Assembly: GCA_023653785.1 (NCBI GenBank)
Contig: JAMKCH010035778.1
Span: 1-64,000 of the forward strand
Source of the DNA: Ophioderma brevispina
Taxonomy: Eukaryota > Echinodermata > Ophiuroidea > Amphilepidida > Ophiodermatidae
Length of the DNA stretch: 64,000 nt
Direction of reading: 5' to 3'
Shown: one piece after another, positions 34,541-46,748 of the stretch
Numbering within the stretch: position 1 is the stretch's first letter
Layout of the letters: the number at the start of each line of letters is the position of its first letter
Made by a program: the position numbers and the translations under genes
The notes under the pieces: model-generated
Databases searched by the model: none
Told to the model about the DNA's origin: nothing
Seen by the model: only the letters and a program-made list of their open reading frames with translations

Positions 34541-37500
34541 TAATATTTGTATGGAAGCGGAGAAAGTATTCCAGAAAATCTAAGTCAGAATGGGGTCTGA
34601 ACAATTCTTAAAGGTACTATCAGTGATTTGCCAAATCAGAAAGTCGAATAAAAAATCACCAAAAAACAAATTATTTCTTTAGTTGTAACTGTCCGTACGG
34701 ACACTTACGGAAAAAAAAGTAAAAAAACTGAACACTGCTGTTTTCTCCCTTTTCTACATTATTTTAATTTGAAAAAAAATAACTTATGAGAATTCCACAT
34801 ACTAGTCCTTCATTTTGAAGCTACCCCTGCAAATTTCAGATAATTTGACTCTTTCGGTCTTTCGGATGGATCACTGATATATGGTATCATCAAATTCTCA
34901 AGTGTCATGGCTTTGTACTACTCTTTAACCATTCTTTAAAAATCGAGACAAAGCAAGACAACAACAACCATAATACAAAACAAAACAAACAAAGAAACAT
35001 AACGATCAAACAAACAAAAACAAACAAAATTAAAATAAAGGAAAATAGTAACGATAAACAAACACAACTAACTTAGATTTCAGGAAATAAATTTTGACGA
35101 ATTTATCGATATGAGGAGAATCGTCTTTTGCATTTGCTAATGACTTCTTTTTCGCTTTTGAGGTATTCGTAGTAAAGACAAGCTCTATCAACCATGTCGA
35201 TAATGTATAAACATATAAAATGAGGGGGCGTCAATTCAATACACAAAGGGAAACCCATTTGGGGTTTGCATTTTCCTGAGATTCCGCAGAGACCAAACAT
35301 CAAAAGCTCCTAAATATTATTTTACATTTTATTTTGCACAGATCGATTGATGAAATTAGCAGTTGCCAATTGCTTAATGAACTATTGAAATATTTACTTG
35401 TTACTAATGCATGTTATCGAAAATGTTTGATTGGGAGGCTTCGAAGATACAATTAATCCAGAGAGGATTTAAATAGATACAAGTCGATATTGCATGAATA
35501 ATAAGTCATATGAAAGCGGTTCTATGCATTTTAAAAAAGTTGCTAATGCATTAGAGCAAGCTCGAGACCGTTTCGAGAAACTCATTGAAAATCGAAACCA
35601 AATTATATTAAAACCACTTTCCTTAATAACAAGATATAGCTAGACCATTAACCGCTTGTCCTGTGTCTATTCATATTGAGGATGTTTTTATTTATTTATT
35701 TATTTTGGCATATTCATGACCATATTCGGAATTCTGTGAAAATGCACGCAAATTAATCCACACAAGCCACACACACCTGTGTGTAATAACATATACAATA
35801 GGCAGCCATGCTGTAGAGCAAGAGAACCACATTACATGACTACAATACATCCACCTGTTATTGAATTCCATAGGCGTAAATCCCGGGGGATGGGGGGATA
35901 TCCCCCCTAATATTTTGATGAGGGGGGATGGTCAATACGATCATCCCCCCAATGTTGATGCCCGTTCATGTGTTTTTTACCAAAAATAACCTCATATTTT
36001 ACCAAATAGTTTTAAAATGGCAAATTTCCGCGCGCATTTTGTTCTAATTACAATTACATTTAGCGATTTTAGCTTATAATGACATTTTTTGCGCGCTTCG
36101 CGCGCACATGTGCCAGTAGTGGATCTTTTCAGCAACCCCCGGTTCATTCATAAATTTTCATCAACCCCATCCCCCCAAATGTCAAAAAGAAATTTACGCC
36201 ACTGTTGAATTCCAGAGATGCTAAAGTTGTACAGGTGATCTATTATACTGGTATTTTACCGCAGGGATGGACGATTTTTATGTTAATAGCCAAGTGTGAC
36301 GTCACAATGCATAGGGTCTATAGGCCCTACGGAACACGACGTATACCATACTTTGCGATTGACATAGGATCTCCCTTGCCCCGCGATAAAAATCTTCAGT
36401 ATAAAAGATCACCTGTACTTTTTGGACATTTCTGGAATTCAATAAGAGGCGAACATAATTATTGCAGTCATGAAGTGAGGATCTCTTGCCCTACGACATG
36501 GCTGCCTATTGCAGAATCGGCCATATTTGAAAGGGTTAGAGTGTTTATTTAATGTAAGGCGGTTCGTAGAATGATATTTGAGAATATTGTATCGTGGCTG
36601 TTGATGCGTTGATATGGCAGGACCTGAGTATGTGCGGTAGGCAAGTAATATTTTTATTACTATTATAATTTACGTATATTTACGTACTCATGAAAGCTTG
36701 AATATGGACAATATCTACGTTATTAAAATATTTACATAAATCAAATTTTATATTTTACTGTACAGACTTGTAAATAGATTTACATTAATACCTGCGTATT
36801 TTTTCTTCGATTACGATGTCGTACCATTGAATTCCTAAAACGATTTAGGAAGAAAAAAAAAAAGTCAGTCATAACGATTATTTTTCGAGCACGTGATTGC
36901 ACGTTTGTAATACGATTTTTTTTTCCAGTCACATGTGTGCATACTAAGCAAGTGTTGCTTGTCATTGTCGTACTTTTGTTGAGCAACTAACTTTGTTGTT
37001 TGATCATACAGACCCTGTTTCCAGTGCGAAGAATCCCCCTCGATTCTCAAATCGAGTACCCACTCAGCGATGGTTATACGATAGATGCTATATCCTAAAC
37101 TAATATTGGATGACAATTCATGTGCCAGAGCTTTTAAGTTTCTATTCACGTGGTATTTTTACAATACACATGTGTAAGTGCTAATTGAATTTCCTTGGTG
37201 TAGGAAGTGTTGCAATTAAGAAAAAGAAAGTGATGTGGTCTGGTTGCTCTAAAGGTTTACATACTGCTTAAGCTGATATTTTCGCGGTTGTATTATCTTC
37301 ACGAAGTTCGTGAATCACGTAGAAAAAAAGACAAGCGAAAGTGTATAATTATAATACAATGAAAGAATATTTGTTATAGATTCCTCAAACATAGAAGCTC
37401 GTGCGGTTTGAAAAAAAAGAAAAAAAGTCGTGTGACATAATATGTTCTTGAAAATACTTTAACAGTCAATAATGCTTTCCCTTCGGAAGAACACAGTATC

Positions 37501-38640
37501 AACACATTTGAGTTTGAAATATAATTTGATATTAGATATAGAGGTCTTTAAATTCGACAAAACAGTTTTGACAATAAAACTGAATTATTTCACTCATAGG
37601 AAGAACGCAGTAATAAAGGTTGTTTGGGTGTTGAGCCGTTAATTTTTTTTTTTCAGGTAGAGAAACTCAGTTCTTCAGAATGGCTGAATATTTTTTATAC
37701 TATATATATCATTGCAAACTAACATTTTGATTTGCTTAAAAAATAACTATAAAAGTTGATTTCATTTATTTATTTCATAATCATTCATTTTATTCTTTTA
37801 ATAATAATAATTGTTTATTTTATAATTTAAAAAAATGAAATTTATTGTACCTGGATAACATTGTTCAAACAGCAGGCATCAACCTTTTTCTCAAATCGAG
37901 CAATTAAATTATCCCCAGGGTAACGTATTTTTATAGTTGTCTTCAAATGCAGAACTAGGATTTTATCATTTCTCTAGACTGCCATTGAAGTATTTTATTC
38001 ATTCGATTTTACACAATGGATGTGACAACTTAAACAAACACTGTGTGACAAGGCATTGACATATCTATAAAAGTGATATTTTTACAATACACAAGCGTAT
38101 GCTATTAATTGAATTTCCCGCTCTTTTGTACGTGTTGGAAATAGGAAAAACGGTAAATGAAGAGAGTTGCGAGTTTTTCTGGGTTGACATAACACCACTA
38201 CGCTGTCGATTAGTCTATGTGCGTGCACCAGTGCAAGGGGATCAAATACAAACTTCGGCAAAGTTGTTTAATGTCTTGTTTGCGCATGTATATATAATTT
38301 ATGTTGGTCACAAACTCTAAAGTAACGTCCTAGTATGTTATTAAAAGACAAAGAATGAAGAACAGACTAGGTTGTATAAAGACACGTCAAGGGGAGAGGA
38401 GAAGAGGAAGAAGCTTTCAAATGATGCAGGAAGAAAAAGAAGCTCCTGGCAAAATACTCCAATTAATATGGAAACAACAAAATAGAAGGGGTGAGAAGAA
38501 AACGAAAAGCAAGAGGAAGACATTTTATATCTGATAAAATTAAGCAAACAGAGCTTTAAAATGCTTACATGTCTTTTTTTAACAAAGAAGAGTAATATAA
38601 GGTGTTGGTATACTAACACTAGCAATTAAGATACAAAATG
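34541..38640. repeat. Tandem unit 3, main body
   Basis: Non-coding. 34545-37350 follows unit 2 (26420-28400). 37650-38335 follows unit 1 (9255-9935). 38336-38530 follows 10840-11100 and 30150-30420. It shows that the ancestral unit contained both the unit 2-like and unit 1-like segments, and that unit 1 and unit 2 each lost or replaced parts. It contains the hAT MITE at 35869-36204 and inverted arms at 35804-36540. Confidence 0.8.
35869..36204. mobile_element. hAT-type MITE, 336 bp, with 8-bp target duplication
   Basis: Ends CATAGGCGTAAAT (35869) and ATTTACGCCACTG (ending 36204) are inverted. The flanks are identical 8-bp ttgaattc at 35861-35868 and 36205-36212. Unit 2 keeps a single ttgaattc and no element at 27698-27705. 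The interior contains C/G runs and a 'gcgcgcttcgcgcgc' palindrome (36091-36105). No coding capacity. Confidence 0.93.
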
Positions 38641-38649
38641 GGCATTTTT

Positions 38650-38940
38650 ATTTTGGGAAAAAATGATAGTGGCTTTAAGTGTTAAACTAATATTGAAGAT
38701 GGACATTCGTCGCTGTTCTGTCTGTTTTGTGATTGTCGTTCAAGCAAGATGCACACCATTAAAATGGTATAGTGTATGTCCGGTTCGATCCAGAGCAGTC
38801 AATTATAATAGATTTCTTGCATATTTCCATGGCGTGCTGTTGGTGTGGGGGTTTAATCCTGGCCAATGTGGAGACTAGACCTTTGTTGCAATTACATAAC
38901 AAAATGTGGTATTTTTGCATGTAAACGTCCGTTACGTTCC
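38650..38940 (+). repeat. SINE-like relic paired with 1045-1200
   Basis: 'gggggtttaatcctggcc' then 'ggagactagacctttgttgc' (38848-38895) match 1075-1125. 'ggttcgatcc' at 38780 is B box-like. Ends not defined. Confidence 0.4.
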
Positions 38941-40373
38941 TGCACATGGATTTTTTTAAAGTACCATTAAAGCTCCTTAATTATCGCGTACTCCATATCA
39001 AAACACCCGGTGATTTGACGAAAACACATTACAATGGACTTGCCATTTGACAAGTATTTGACAAATTACCTATACGATAAATGTTCAAACACTCCAGCCC
39101 CAAAACATATTGTCATATTGATGAAATATTTGAGTGGAGAACATTTCCCAAAATCTTGGCAATCTGTGTTTTTCAAATTTTCTTCTCAGTTGGTAAAGAT
39201 GCCACTAGAGGAGAACGCAAACTATCTATCCCTTCCTGTTCTTCTGGTAACTTCAAGGATTGACAGACCAGCTTCTATCAATACAATTATCCGTCCCTTT
39301 GAATTCGGGGCACTGTTTTCCCTATTTTAATTTCCTTACATCTGCGATGGATATACCTATATTAGTCCCAGACATCATTAACTGAAGTGAAAGAAACAAC
39401 CCCTCTTTTCTGTCCTTAGTTATCCAGACATTTTATCCCTTGTAAGACCCTACTTCTTTTGTTTTGCATCGACCAAGGAATAAGAAATTCAACGGATGAC
39501 AAGTAGTTGTGTTTTGTGAACATCCATAGTCACCGAAGCAAAGAAATGTATCAATTTTCAAATGGAACCATTTCTTACCAAGCCTGCAAAGACACAGTAG
39601 TGGGGACGTTTTTGTAAAGGAGTATACACTATGACCAATCGAGATAATGCGTATGATAGACATGCTGTGGGCTAGCATTGAAGTTAAAGAAAACATACAT
39701 TGAAAACGGACATTGGGCTCATAATAGAATTGAATGTGTCTCACATGAGATGAAACCAATTAACGATGTTTGACGGTGCAGACATGATTTGAAATAGTCA
39801 TGGCAGACGATTTTAAACCATCACATATCAAAGGTACATAATTTGACCAATGATGATAGATTTTATACCATGGCATTTTCAAAATAAGTCGGAATATATG
39901 CTCCCATCCTGCAGCAAGTGGACTTGTGCTTCTAAATTGCATTTTAGGGAGAGACACAAGGAAGCTAGAAAGAGTAATAATACCGCCAGAAGCTGGTGGC
40001 CAAGCCTTATTCAATATAGCAACTCACCTAAATGAATCAAAATAGATTACAACAATACAGTCTGCACACCGAATTGGGCGCTTTGATGTGCACGGGTCCG
40101 TCACGGGTGTTACCATGAACCGTTTACATCCTCATCTGCCATTCAATGCCCCTGCAGTTTAGTTAGTTTTTTCTTCAGTTTCCAACGATTTTGGAAAAAA
40201 ATTGCTTGCTAACATATAAAATATTAAGGATTTTACGTCAACATTTCGGGTTTACATGTTTAACCAATGGCGATGTCTAAATTTGGGATTTCGTGGTTGC
40301 CAGCGCCTGAATACTACTTTCCATAAGGCACACGCCCTCAATTTATCTCGATGTTGAGATTTCGTTATCGTTA
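38941..40373. other. Unassigned region with unrecognised ORFs
   Basis: The longest forward ORF is 39034-39330 (98 codons, starting MDLPFDKYLTNYLYDK). Reverse ORFs lie at 39433-39759 and 39760-40014. None shows a motif I recognise, and codon phase is not supported by any second copy. They could be fragments of an unknown element or chance ORFs. Confidence 0.25.
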
Positions 40374-42440
40374 CCTAGCCGTGTGCGTAGCACGGCTAGG
40401 TCTTGTATTTGTGCGATTTGTTTGTTTGTTTGTTTGTTTGTTTCCTACTTTCTGTTTCTGATGCGTTCTTCTTCTTCTTCTTTCTTCTGGCAACATTTCA
40501 ACTGCGTCTAGCACCAAATGACCGCTGAGTCGTCCCATTTATGTCACATGATTACGCCGATATCAACCAAACTTGTTCAGAGGAACCAGTGACCCTTGCT
40601 TCATATAGGGTGTTCAGGGATAAGGAGTCAAAGGTCATTAAGGGGGTCATTTCCGGTCCGAAAGCCAAAAATTGTGAAAATATTCAAAAAATCGCTGTCA
40701 TTACAAATTACATAGCAGAGTGACGTCGTTAGAGCACATGCATTGCTACCACGCAGGGTCTTCGGGTTGTCCACAGTTTCGTGATCAAAGGTCATTAAGG
40801 GGTCACTTCCGGTCAAAAACCAAAAATATTCAAAAATATTCGATTTTTTATCTCAAAATGTAAACAAAGTAGAGTGACATAACCTTCAGATATGCATTAC
40901 TGTTACCTGGTGTATGCAAGGTATTTTTATTTTTGGGATCAAAGGTCATTTTAAGGTCATATCCGGTTTTAAGCTAAAAATTCAAGAATTTTTATCTCAA
41001 GAACTAAGCATAAAAGAATTTTTTATATGCATTGGAACGATGCATTTTTGCGTTGTACATGAGGTTTTTATCGGGGTCAAAGGTCATTAAGGGGGTCAAA
41101 TGGTAAAAAAAATGCTAAAATAAGACCAAATTGGCTATATCTTAGCCTATAGAAGACAGATAAACCCTGTTATTGGTGCAGTGATGTAACATTAATGGTA
41201 GGAGAGGTCTATGATAATCTCAACCCCAAAGGTCAAAGTTCAAAATCTACAAACAAGCTCAGATTGAGCTGAAATTTGTCAGGAATAATCCTCGTGACAT
41301 CATAGATACAGAACAAATACAGCTGACCCCATCCGTGGCCCGGAGTCACGTTATAGGGGTGAAAAGGTCAAATCTCTGACATGCTTGGATTGAGTTGAAA
41401 CTCAATAATAACGTTCCTCGTAACGTTGTTAACACGTAAACATACATTTAATGATATTTGTAACATATTATTTAAGTTACAGGGGTCAAAGGTCACTTTA
41501 AGGGGCCATTAACTGGTCATCATTCCTAATTATGCCGTCTTGTTGTCATGTCTCAGGCATATGACTAGTTCTTTCTTTCTTTCTCACTTGCTTCAAAATG
41601 ATACTAGCGCCAAACGCGTATGCCAATTTTTACCAGATTCGGTCAGAGTGACTGTTGACCCTAGCTGCATATGTGGTGTACATAGTTTGTAGCCAGTTGG
41701 TCACAACCTCGGGTCATCTGGTGGTCATTTTGGCCAAAATCTACGAAAGTCCTTCTTCTACAACAGTGTGCGTTAACGTTGTCATTCATGGGCACAAGCA
41801 CGGCGCCTATGAACCAGTGGCCTATGGGGTGTACATAGAATTTTCATCATTGGTCAGCAAGTTGTCAATTTCGGCCTTTTTAAAGCCAAAGATCCTTAGG
41901 GACATGAATTCTTTAAAATCCATATCTCTATAGGCAATGTTCGTGGTCAAATGACTCATCTAATGAAGAAGCTTAAGACCCTTCACAAAATTGTGTTTTC
42001 ATCGGCATAGGGGTCAAGTTCATTAAGGGGAATTTCCGTCAAAATACTTTTTTCTCTCAAAGTATTCATCGTCAAAATGTAAACCCACAGTAGAGTGACA
42101 TAACTTCAGTATGCATGAAGTTTACCTGATGTATTCAAGGATTTTATTTGGGGTCAATGGAAACCATGCATTTTCTCCTCGGTGTCACCTGAGGTTGTTT
42201 TTTTGTAATCGGGGGGCCAAATGTCATTAAGGGGTTCAACAGGATCTGGTTACAAGATTCCAAAAAGGTATAGTTTTACTACCTATGACTTAGAGTTCGG
42301 GAAATTATGGGGTAAAAACCGTAAAAAATGGTTGAATGAAAAGTCCATTTTAGTTATACAGGGGTCAAGTCAACAATTAAAAGTTGCTCATTTTTGTAAA
42401 ACGTGGTTCAATTTGTTGGTTCAGCTAATACAATAAATAT
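40374..42440 (+). repeat. Hairpin-ended repeat with DR1 (AGGTCA-type) motif array
   Basis: Starts with a 27-bp hairpin: CCTAGCCGTG at 40374-40383, a 7-base loop and CACGGCTAGG at 40391-40400. TTTG repeats (about 40418-40443) and CTT repeats follow. The body is made of diverged units around 'tcaaaggtcattaaggggg' spaced about 138-157 bp at first (40625, 40782, 40936, 41074), then irregularly (41483, 42003, 42209). Three are textbook nuclear-receptor DR1 sites: GGGTCAAAGGTCA at 41074 and 41483, AGGTCAAAGTTCA at 41230. The element has no protein. Short ORFs inside are not credible. Confidence 0.7.
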
Positions 42441-42777
42441 AGGATAGTTTAACAGCTATTGCCAGCTATTGGATTTCTATGACCGGGGCCCGTATTCAGA
42501 AAACTCCCCTAACTTAAGGCAAACACTTACACTAAAGTTAAAGGGATCCCTTAACTAAGGAAAAAAGTAAGTGCTATTCACACAAGGGCCTAAGTGTTGC
42601 CACTTACTAAGTGTAACATTAAAATGAGTTAGATAAGGGAAAAAAACATTTTAAGGGAATTTATACACTGACTATTCAATTCCAAACATTCTATCAATCA
42701 CAGACTCCTTCAAGCTCATTTGCTTGATAAAGTTACATGACAACAAAATGGCTATAAAAGGAGTCCCAATTGGAGCC

Positions 42778-43030
42778 ATGAAGAGCAAGAAGGCTTCTTG
42801 TGAGCGGTGGGAAGAAGAAGAATTCTAAGGGCAGCATTTGATGCCAAATGTGACGTACAAAATGATAAAAACAAAATGCTGGAGTGAGATAACTGAGGTA
42901 GTAAAACCAGCATTAATCCATCGGCATCCAGAAGATCAAAACAGTGAGAAAAAAAATGGGAGAGAGGAATCTTGTATCCTGGGCAATGAAGCCTCATCTA
43001 CAAACTACAGAAAGACTTGGTTGAGAACAG
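42778..43030 (+). pseudogene. Harbinger Myb/SANT-like protein, exon 1
   Basis: DNA-binding accessory protein of Harbinger elements. It starts MKSKKASCERWEEEEF, then an in-frame stop at 42826 and a shift. 'ILRAAFDAKCD' (other frame) and 'YKMIKTKCWSEITEVV' give the W...E...W..I pattern of a Myb/SANT trihelix domain. A plausible splice donor follows (aacag|gtaaat, 43030/43031). Stops and frameshifts indicate decay. The start is the first ATG in the frame of the domain. Confidence 0.65.
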
Positions 43031-44584
43031 GTAAATTCAAGGCAAATTGTTCCTATTTCTTAGTCGAATACAATTCAAACATATTTAAAACTCTGCGACC
43101 AAACCTACACTTCAGAAAAGCTACCACGTAGGCCTACTAATTTAGCAGGTTTAGCCTACATCTACAAGTCTACATGATCTAGGCTTATCATGCCTAAGCT
43201 AGATCTAGTCGCCTGCAATTTCCTCAACAAATTCTGATCTCTTTGGAGCACTTAAAAAAAACCTTTTTGTGATCAACAGTATCTGAAATATTCAAAAAAT
43301 TTTGGAAGCATTTTGAGATTATCTAAAAGCTGCACGGCGATCATTGAAGTTGGGCTAGGCTAGTATTGAAGACAACGTCAGGAAAGTATTTGGTAAGCTT
43401 ACCTTGGCCTTGCCACTGCACTGTTCGTGAATGAAAGTAACCAGTGTTCACTTTCCTTCAAGATCACGATTGTAACTCATTGGTTGAAGAACACAGATCA
43501 CAAGACATTAGGATTGGAAAAATATCAGCTTAATAAGCATCCAACAGCTCATAAAATATGAATACGATAAAGAGATTGAGTGTTTAAGTTGAGTGCTGCA
43601 GAAGCCGTGGCAGTGTGTACATTATGCACACAAGCAATACCGTATCATGGATTTGTGTGCATGACAGTTTCAACGAGTGAAAGGTCACTTTATCAACTTG
43701 TCAAAGTTGCCAGTCACAGTGACAAACATTACATTGACATAGCATCTGAAATCAATATATATGTTTATTAAGGTTTGTTATGATTATTATTTATTATACT
43801 AATGTTGGTTTGGTATGGGTCTGTGTGACGTATTATGTAAAATATTAAAGAATTGAAATCAAAAAAAGAAAAGAAACTTATTGAAAGGACTTAAAAAAAT
43901 AATAAAAAAAATAAAACTACCATATTTCCTCTTTGACAAATGTTTAATAAGAAACCTTTTTTCCCCGTTTGCCTTCAGAATGGAGGACAATTTTCTTTAA
44001 AATATTTTTTTACTGATTTTATTGATTTTACTTGTTTTAGCTATTTTATTATTTTATTTTTATAACCGTTGTGATATTTTTCATTTATCGTATTGTTTTG
44101 TGTAAATTTCTGCAGACTTTTTTTATTATTATTATTTTATTGACTACGTATTTATTACGACTATTGTATGATTTTAATTGATAGGTATTGGTTCAAGTAC
44201 TTATTCTTGTACTATTTCATGGGCTATTATTTTTATTCATTTCACCCATTTATTTTTTTAATAGTAAGAAATCTACATAATTTAGAGAACATAGAATTAA
44301 AATTTACTCTTTTAATTTTTACTATTTTTCTCCCCAAGTATCTTCTTCATGATACGTTGTCTCTCACATTAGTAAACATCATTACTTGTCATTTGTTCCA
44401 CCTTTGTTTTTTCACTTGAGTGTGGGTCGCGTAGGCCTAAACTGACTGTTTACTTCGTTTGCTTAAAATGTTGTAATCATAAAATGATTGTGCACTTGTT
44501 TATAAATAGGATTACGACAAATAAAAATTCTGAAGATATCATGGTCTTAAATATTATTTGTTATTCCTCTTGTCTATATTACAG
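43031..44584. other. Intron-like spacer of the Harbinger Myb gene
   Basis: It lies between the putative donor and acceptor. AT-rich, especially 43860-44420, with no recognised gene. The short ORFs at 43580 and 44168 are unsupported. Confidence 0.45.
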
Positions 44585-44761
44585 GTGGAGGTCTCTCCTG
44601 AGAACTCCTGCGTTGGCAAAAGCCATTGAGGAAGTTATTGGAGCAAACTCCCCAGTGTTTGGTGGGATTGAAGGGGGGAATGGAATTGACTCATGTGCTA
44701 GTCCTAATGCAGAAAAAACACAAGCAACTTCTATATTGGAAGCTCTCATGGGCGAGTCGTC
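44585..44761 (+). pseudogene. Harbinger Myb-like protein, exon 2
   Basis: A 177-bp open block with a polypyrimidine-attacag acceptor (exon starts 44585) and a gtaagt donor (44762). It reads LRTPALAKAIEEVIGANSPV then 'GGIEGGNGID', similar to the linker of Harbinger Myb proteins, which often carry a GGID-like motif (family memory). The frame does not join cleanly to exon 1, consistent with indels in exon 1. Confidence 0.6.
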
Positions 44762-45089
44762 GTAAGTCCATAATAACTTTTCTAAATGATACAAATTATA
44801 TGTAGAAAGTATAGTAACAAAACATTCATTCATGGTGTATTGAAGGCTTGTCACAAACTCTATAAGGAATCCTTTTGGTGGAAGACAAAGTAAAGAAATG
44901 ACTTTCACTCTGACATCGACTACAGTAATAGAAGATACCAAAGGATTTTAGCTTCCTTGTTCTTATCAAGATCATGAATGCATGCTATACTTACAATGAA
45001 CAAAACGATATAAGGTGCTTATAGATGAAAAGTGAAAAAATGATGCTAAATTCCATGCTGGGAGGGCAGCGGGACTCTTGTCTCCATTC

Positions 45090-45262
45090 GTAAACAAAGC
45101 AACATAAGACCCAAAACAAACCAAAACCAAACAACCAACAAACAAATCAGACACAAAAAAACAAAAACAAAAAAAGACGTTGTGTTTTGGTTTTTGTGTT
45201 GTGTTGGTTTTGCTTTGTTTTTTGTTTTTGGTGTTGTTGTTTTGTTTTTGGTTCCTCTCCAA
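45090..45262. repeat. Low-complexity inverted block (AC-rich then GT-rich)
   Basis: About 45100-45176 is A+C-only-like ('aaaccaaaaccaaacaacc') and 45180-45260 is G+T-only-like ('gtgttttggtttttgtgttg'). The two can pair into a long imperfect hairpin. It lies in the second intron-like gap of the Harbinger Myb gene. Confidence 0.75.
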
Positions 45263-45745
45263 TTCTGAGAGATAGTATTGAAGTCACCCATTGACTTTGG
45301 GTGCCAACTTCTCATTTTTAATTCATTGATTCTGTGTAAATGCATAATTTTAAATAAACAGACTAAAAGTAGAAAGGTGTTGTACCCATGGGAAATGAAA
45401 ATCGCGATGTCATTTTACAAAAAAAATTAACAGAACTAATTTAACTAAAAAAAAAACGTGTAGTTTCATGAGGTCACTATTGGAATCGCCTCACTCATCC
45501 TCAAAAAATCAAACAATTGCCATGATTAATGCAAGTTCACTTGCAAAAATGCTAAGGCTACTTTAACTAGCCACCCTTTGATGTCTTAACCCCTGGCTGT
45601 GCTGAAAGTGATGAAAACGAATTAAAGGCATTCACACTTTATTGCGTGAATATGCAAGGATCCACATGACATAACAGGGCTGTAAAGATGTCACCAGGTC
45701 ACTAATATGTAACTAGGCACTGTGTTTTCTTTTAATAACCTTCAG

Positions 45746-46248
45746 ATTCTTCCCAGTCCACAACAAACCATAGACTACTAGTGCAAACTGGAAATTTCGA
45801 AGCACCTAGAGTACAACATGACTGCATATACAAGCAGACCTATTTCTTCTCCCGTGCAACCATTCAACAGATGTAGAACCAACACATCACCAATGTGGCA
45901 TCTTCAGAAAACACTTCCTACAGTTTCTATGTGTCTCTTCCAGCCTGAATCGACAACTTACTGTTGTTGGACATCGAGAGAGTCAAGGAGGAGAGAGAGA
46001 AGATAGTTGGAAAAAAAGGCAGTTTTGGTGTTGACACACTTGTCTTAGAAAAGAAACTAGATCATTCAGATCAGAATTTTAAACGTCAGGAAATAACAAG
46101 TTATTTAAGGTTTACTGTAAAACCTAGAGAGCCCTTGGAATTTCTTCCGTTTTATTTTTCATTAACTGGAACTATAAAGACAGATTACTTGATACAAAAT
46201 TGTGTATGTGTGTATTTAGGAAATCGTTTGCCTAGCTCCCGTCAGTGA
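45746..46248 (+). pseudogene. Harbinger Myb-like protein, exon 3 with C-terminal coil
   Basis: Acceptor ttcag at 45741-45745. After a low-complexity linker with frame breaks, the end reads LLLLDIERVKEEREKIVGKK, a charged heptad-like coil typical of the C-terminus of this protein. It continues open to a stop near 46248, but the true end may be earlier. Confidence 0.55.
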
Positions 46249-46748
46249 CATCACTTACTCCTCTCTTAGCTAATGGAAAAGTCTACTGCACAGTGATAAC
46301 TCAATTTGCAAAAAAACGGCACTCACTTAATGTTGTTCTATCTATGGATTACTTTGCCCAGCGCTCACAGGACGTCAAGAAAGGCTGTTCGTAAAAATTT
46401 ATTTATTTAGTTTTTATTATCAGATTATAAATATTTGTTGACCTGATTCAAATAATTGTACAACTAGGTTTTTACACGACAAACTTTTTTCTCCAAAAAA
46501 CAAGTACTAAACCCTACTAAGGACCCGGTCATACCAGTGGTCTACGGTAATTACAACCCTTCTAGGCGTGCTAGCGTATCTCTCGCTTCGGCGATACCGG
46601 TGCTTGACACCACAACAATTAACCGGAAGTAATACCACTTTGGCTTTTCAAAACACGGTCTAATCTTGCCCAGTCACACTTCCAGAGCATGTCTGTGAGT
46701 AGCCAGGTAAAGCCTCTCGGAAGCTGACCGCAAATTTAAGCAAAAAAT

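Noticed and set aside
39034..39330. 98-codon ORF, possible host gene exon
   Set aside because: No recognised domain, no splice or start context, and no second copy to test coding constraint.
40418..40500. CRISPR-like or other spaced repeat near the TTTG/CTT runs
   Set aside because: Simple sequence only; the spaced motifs downstream are diverged repeat units, not spacers. The genome is eukaryotic.
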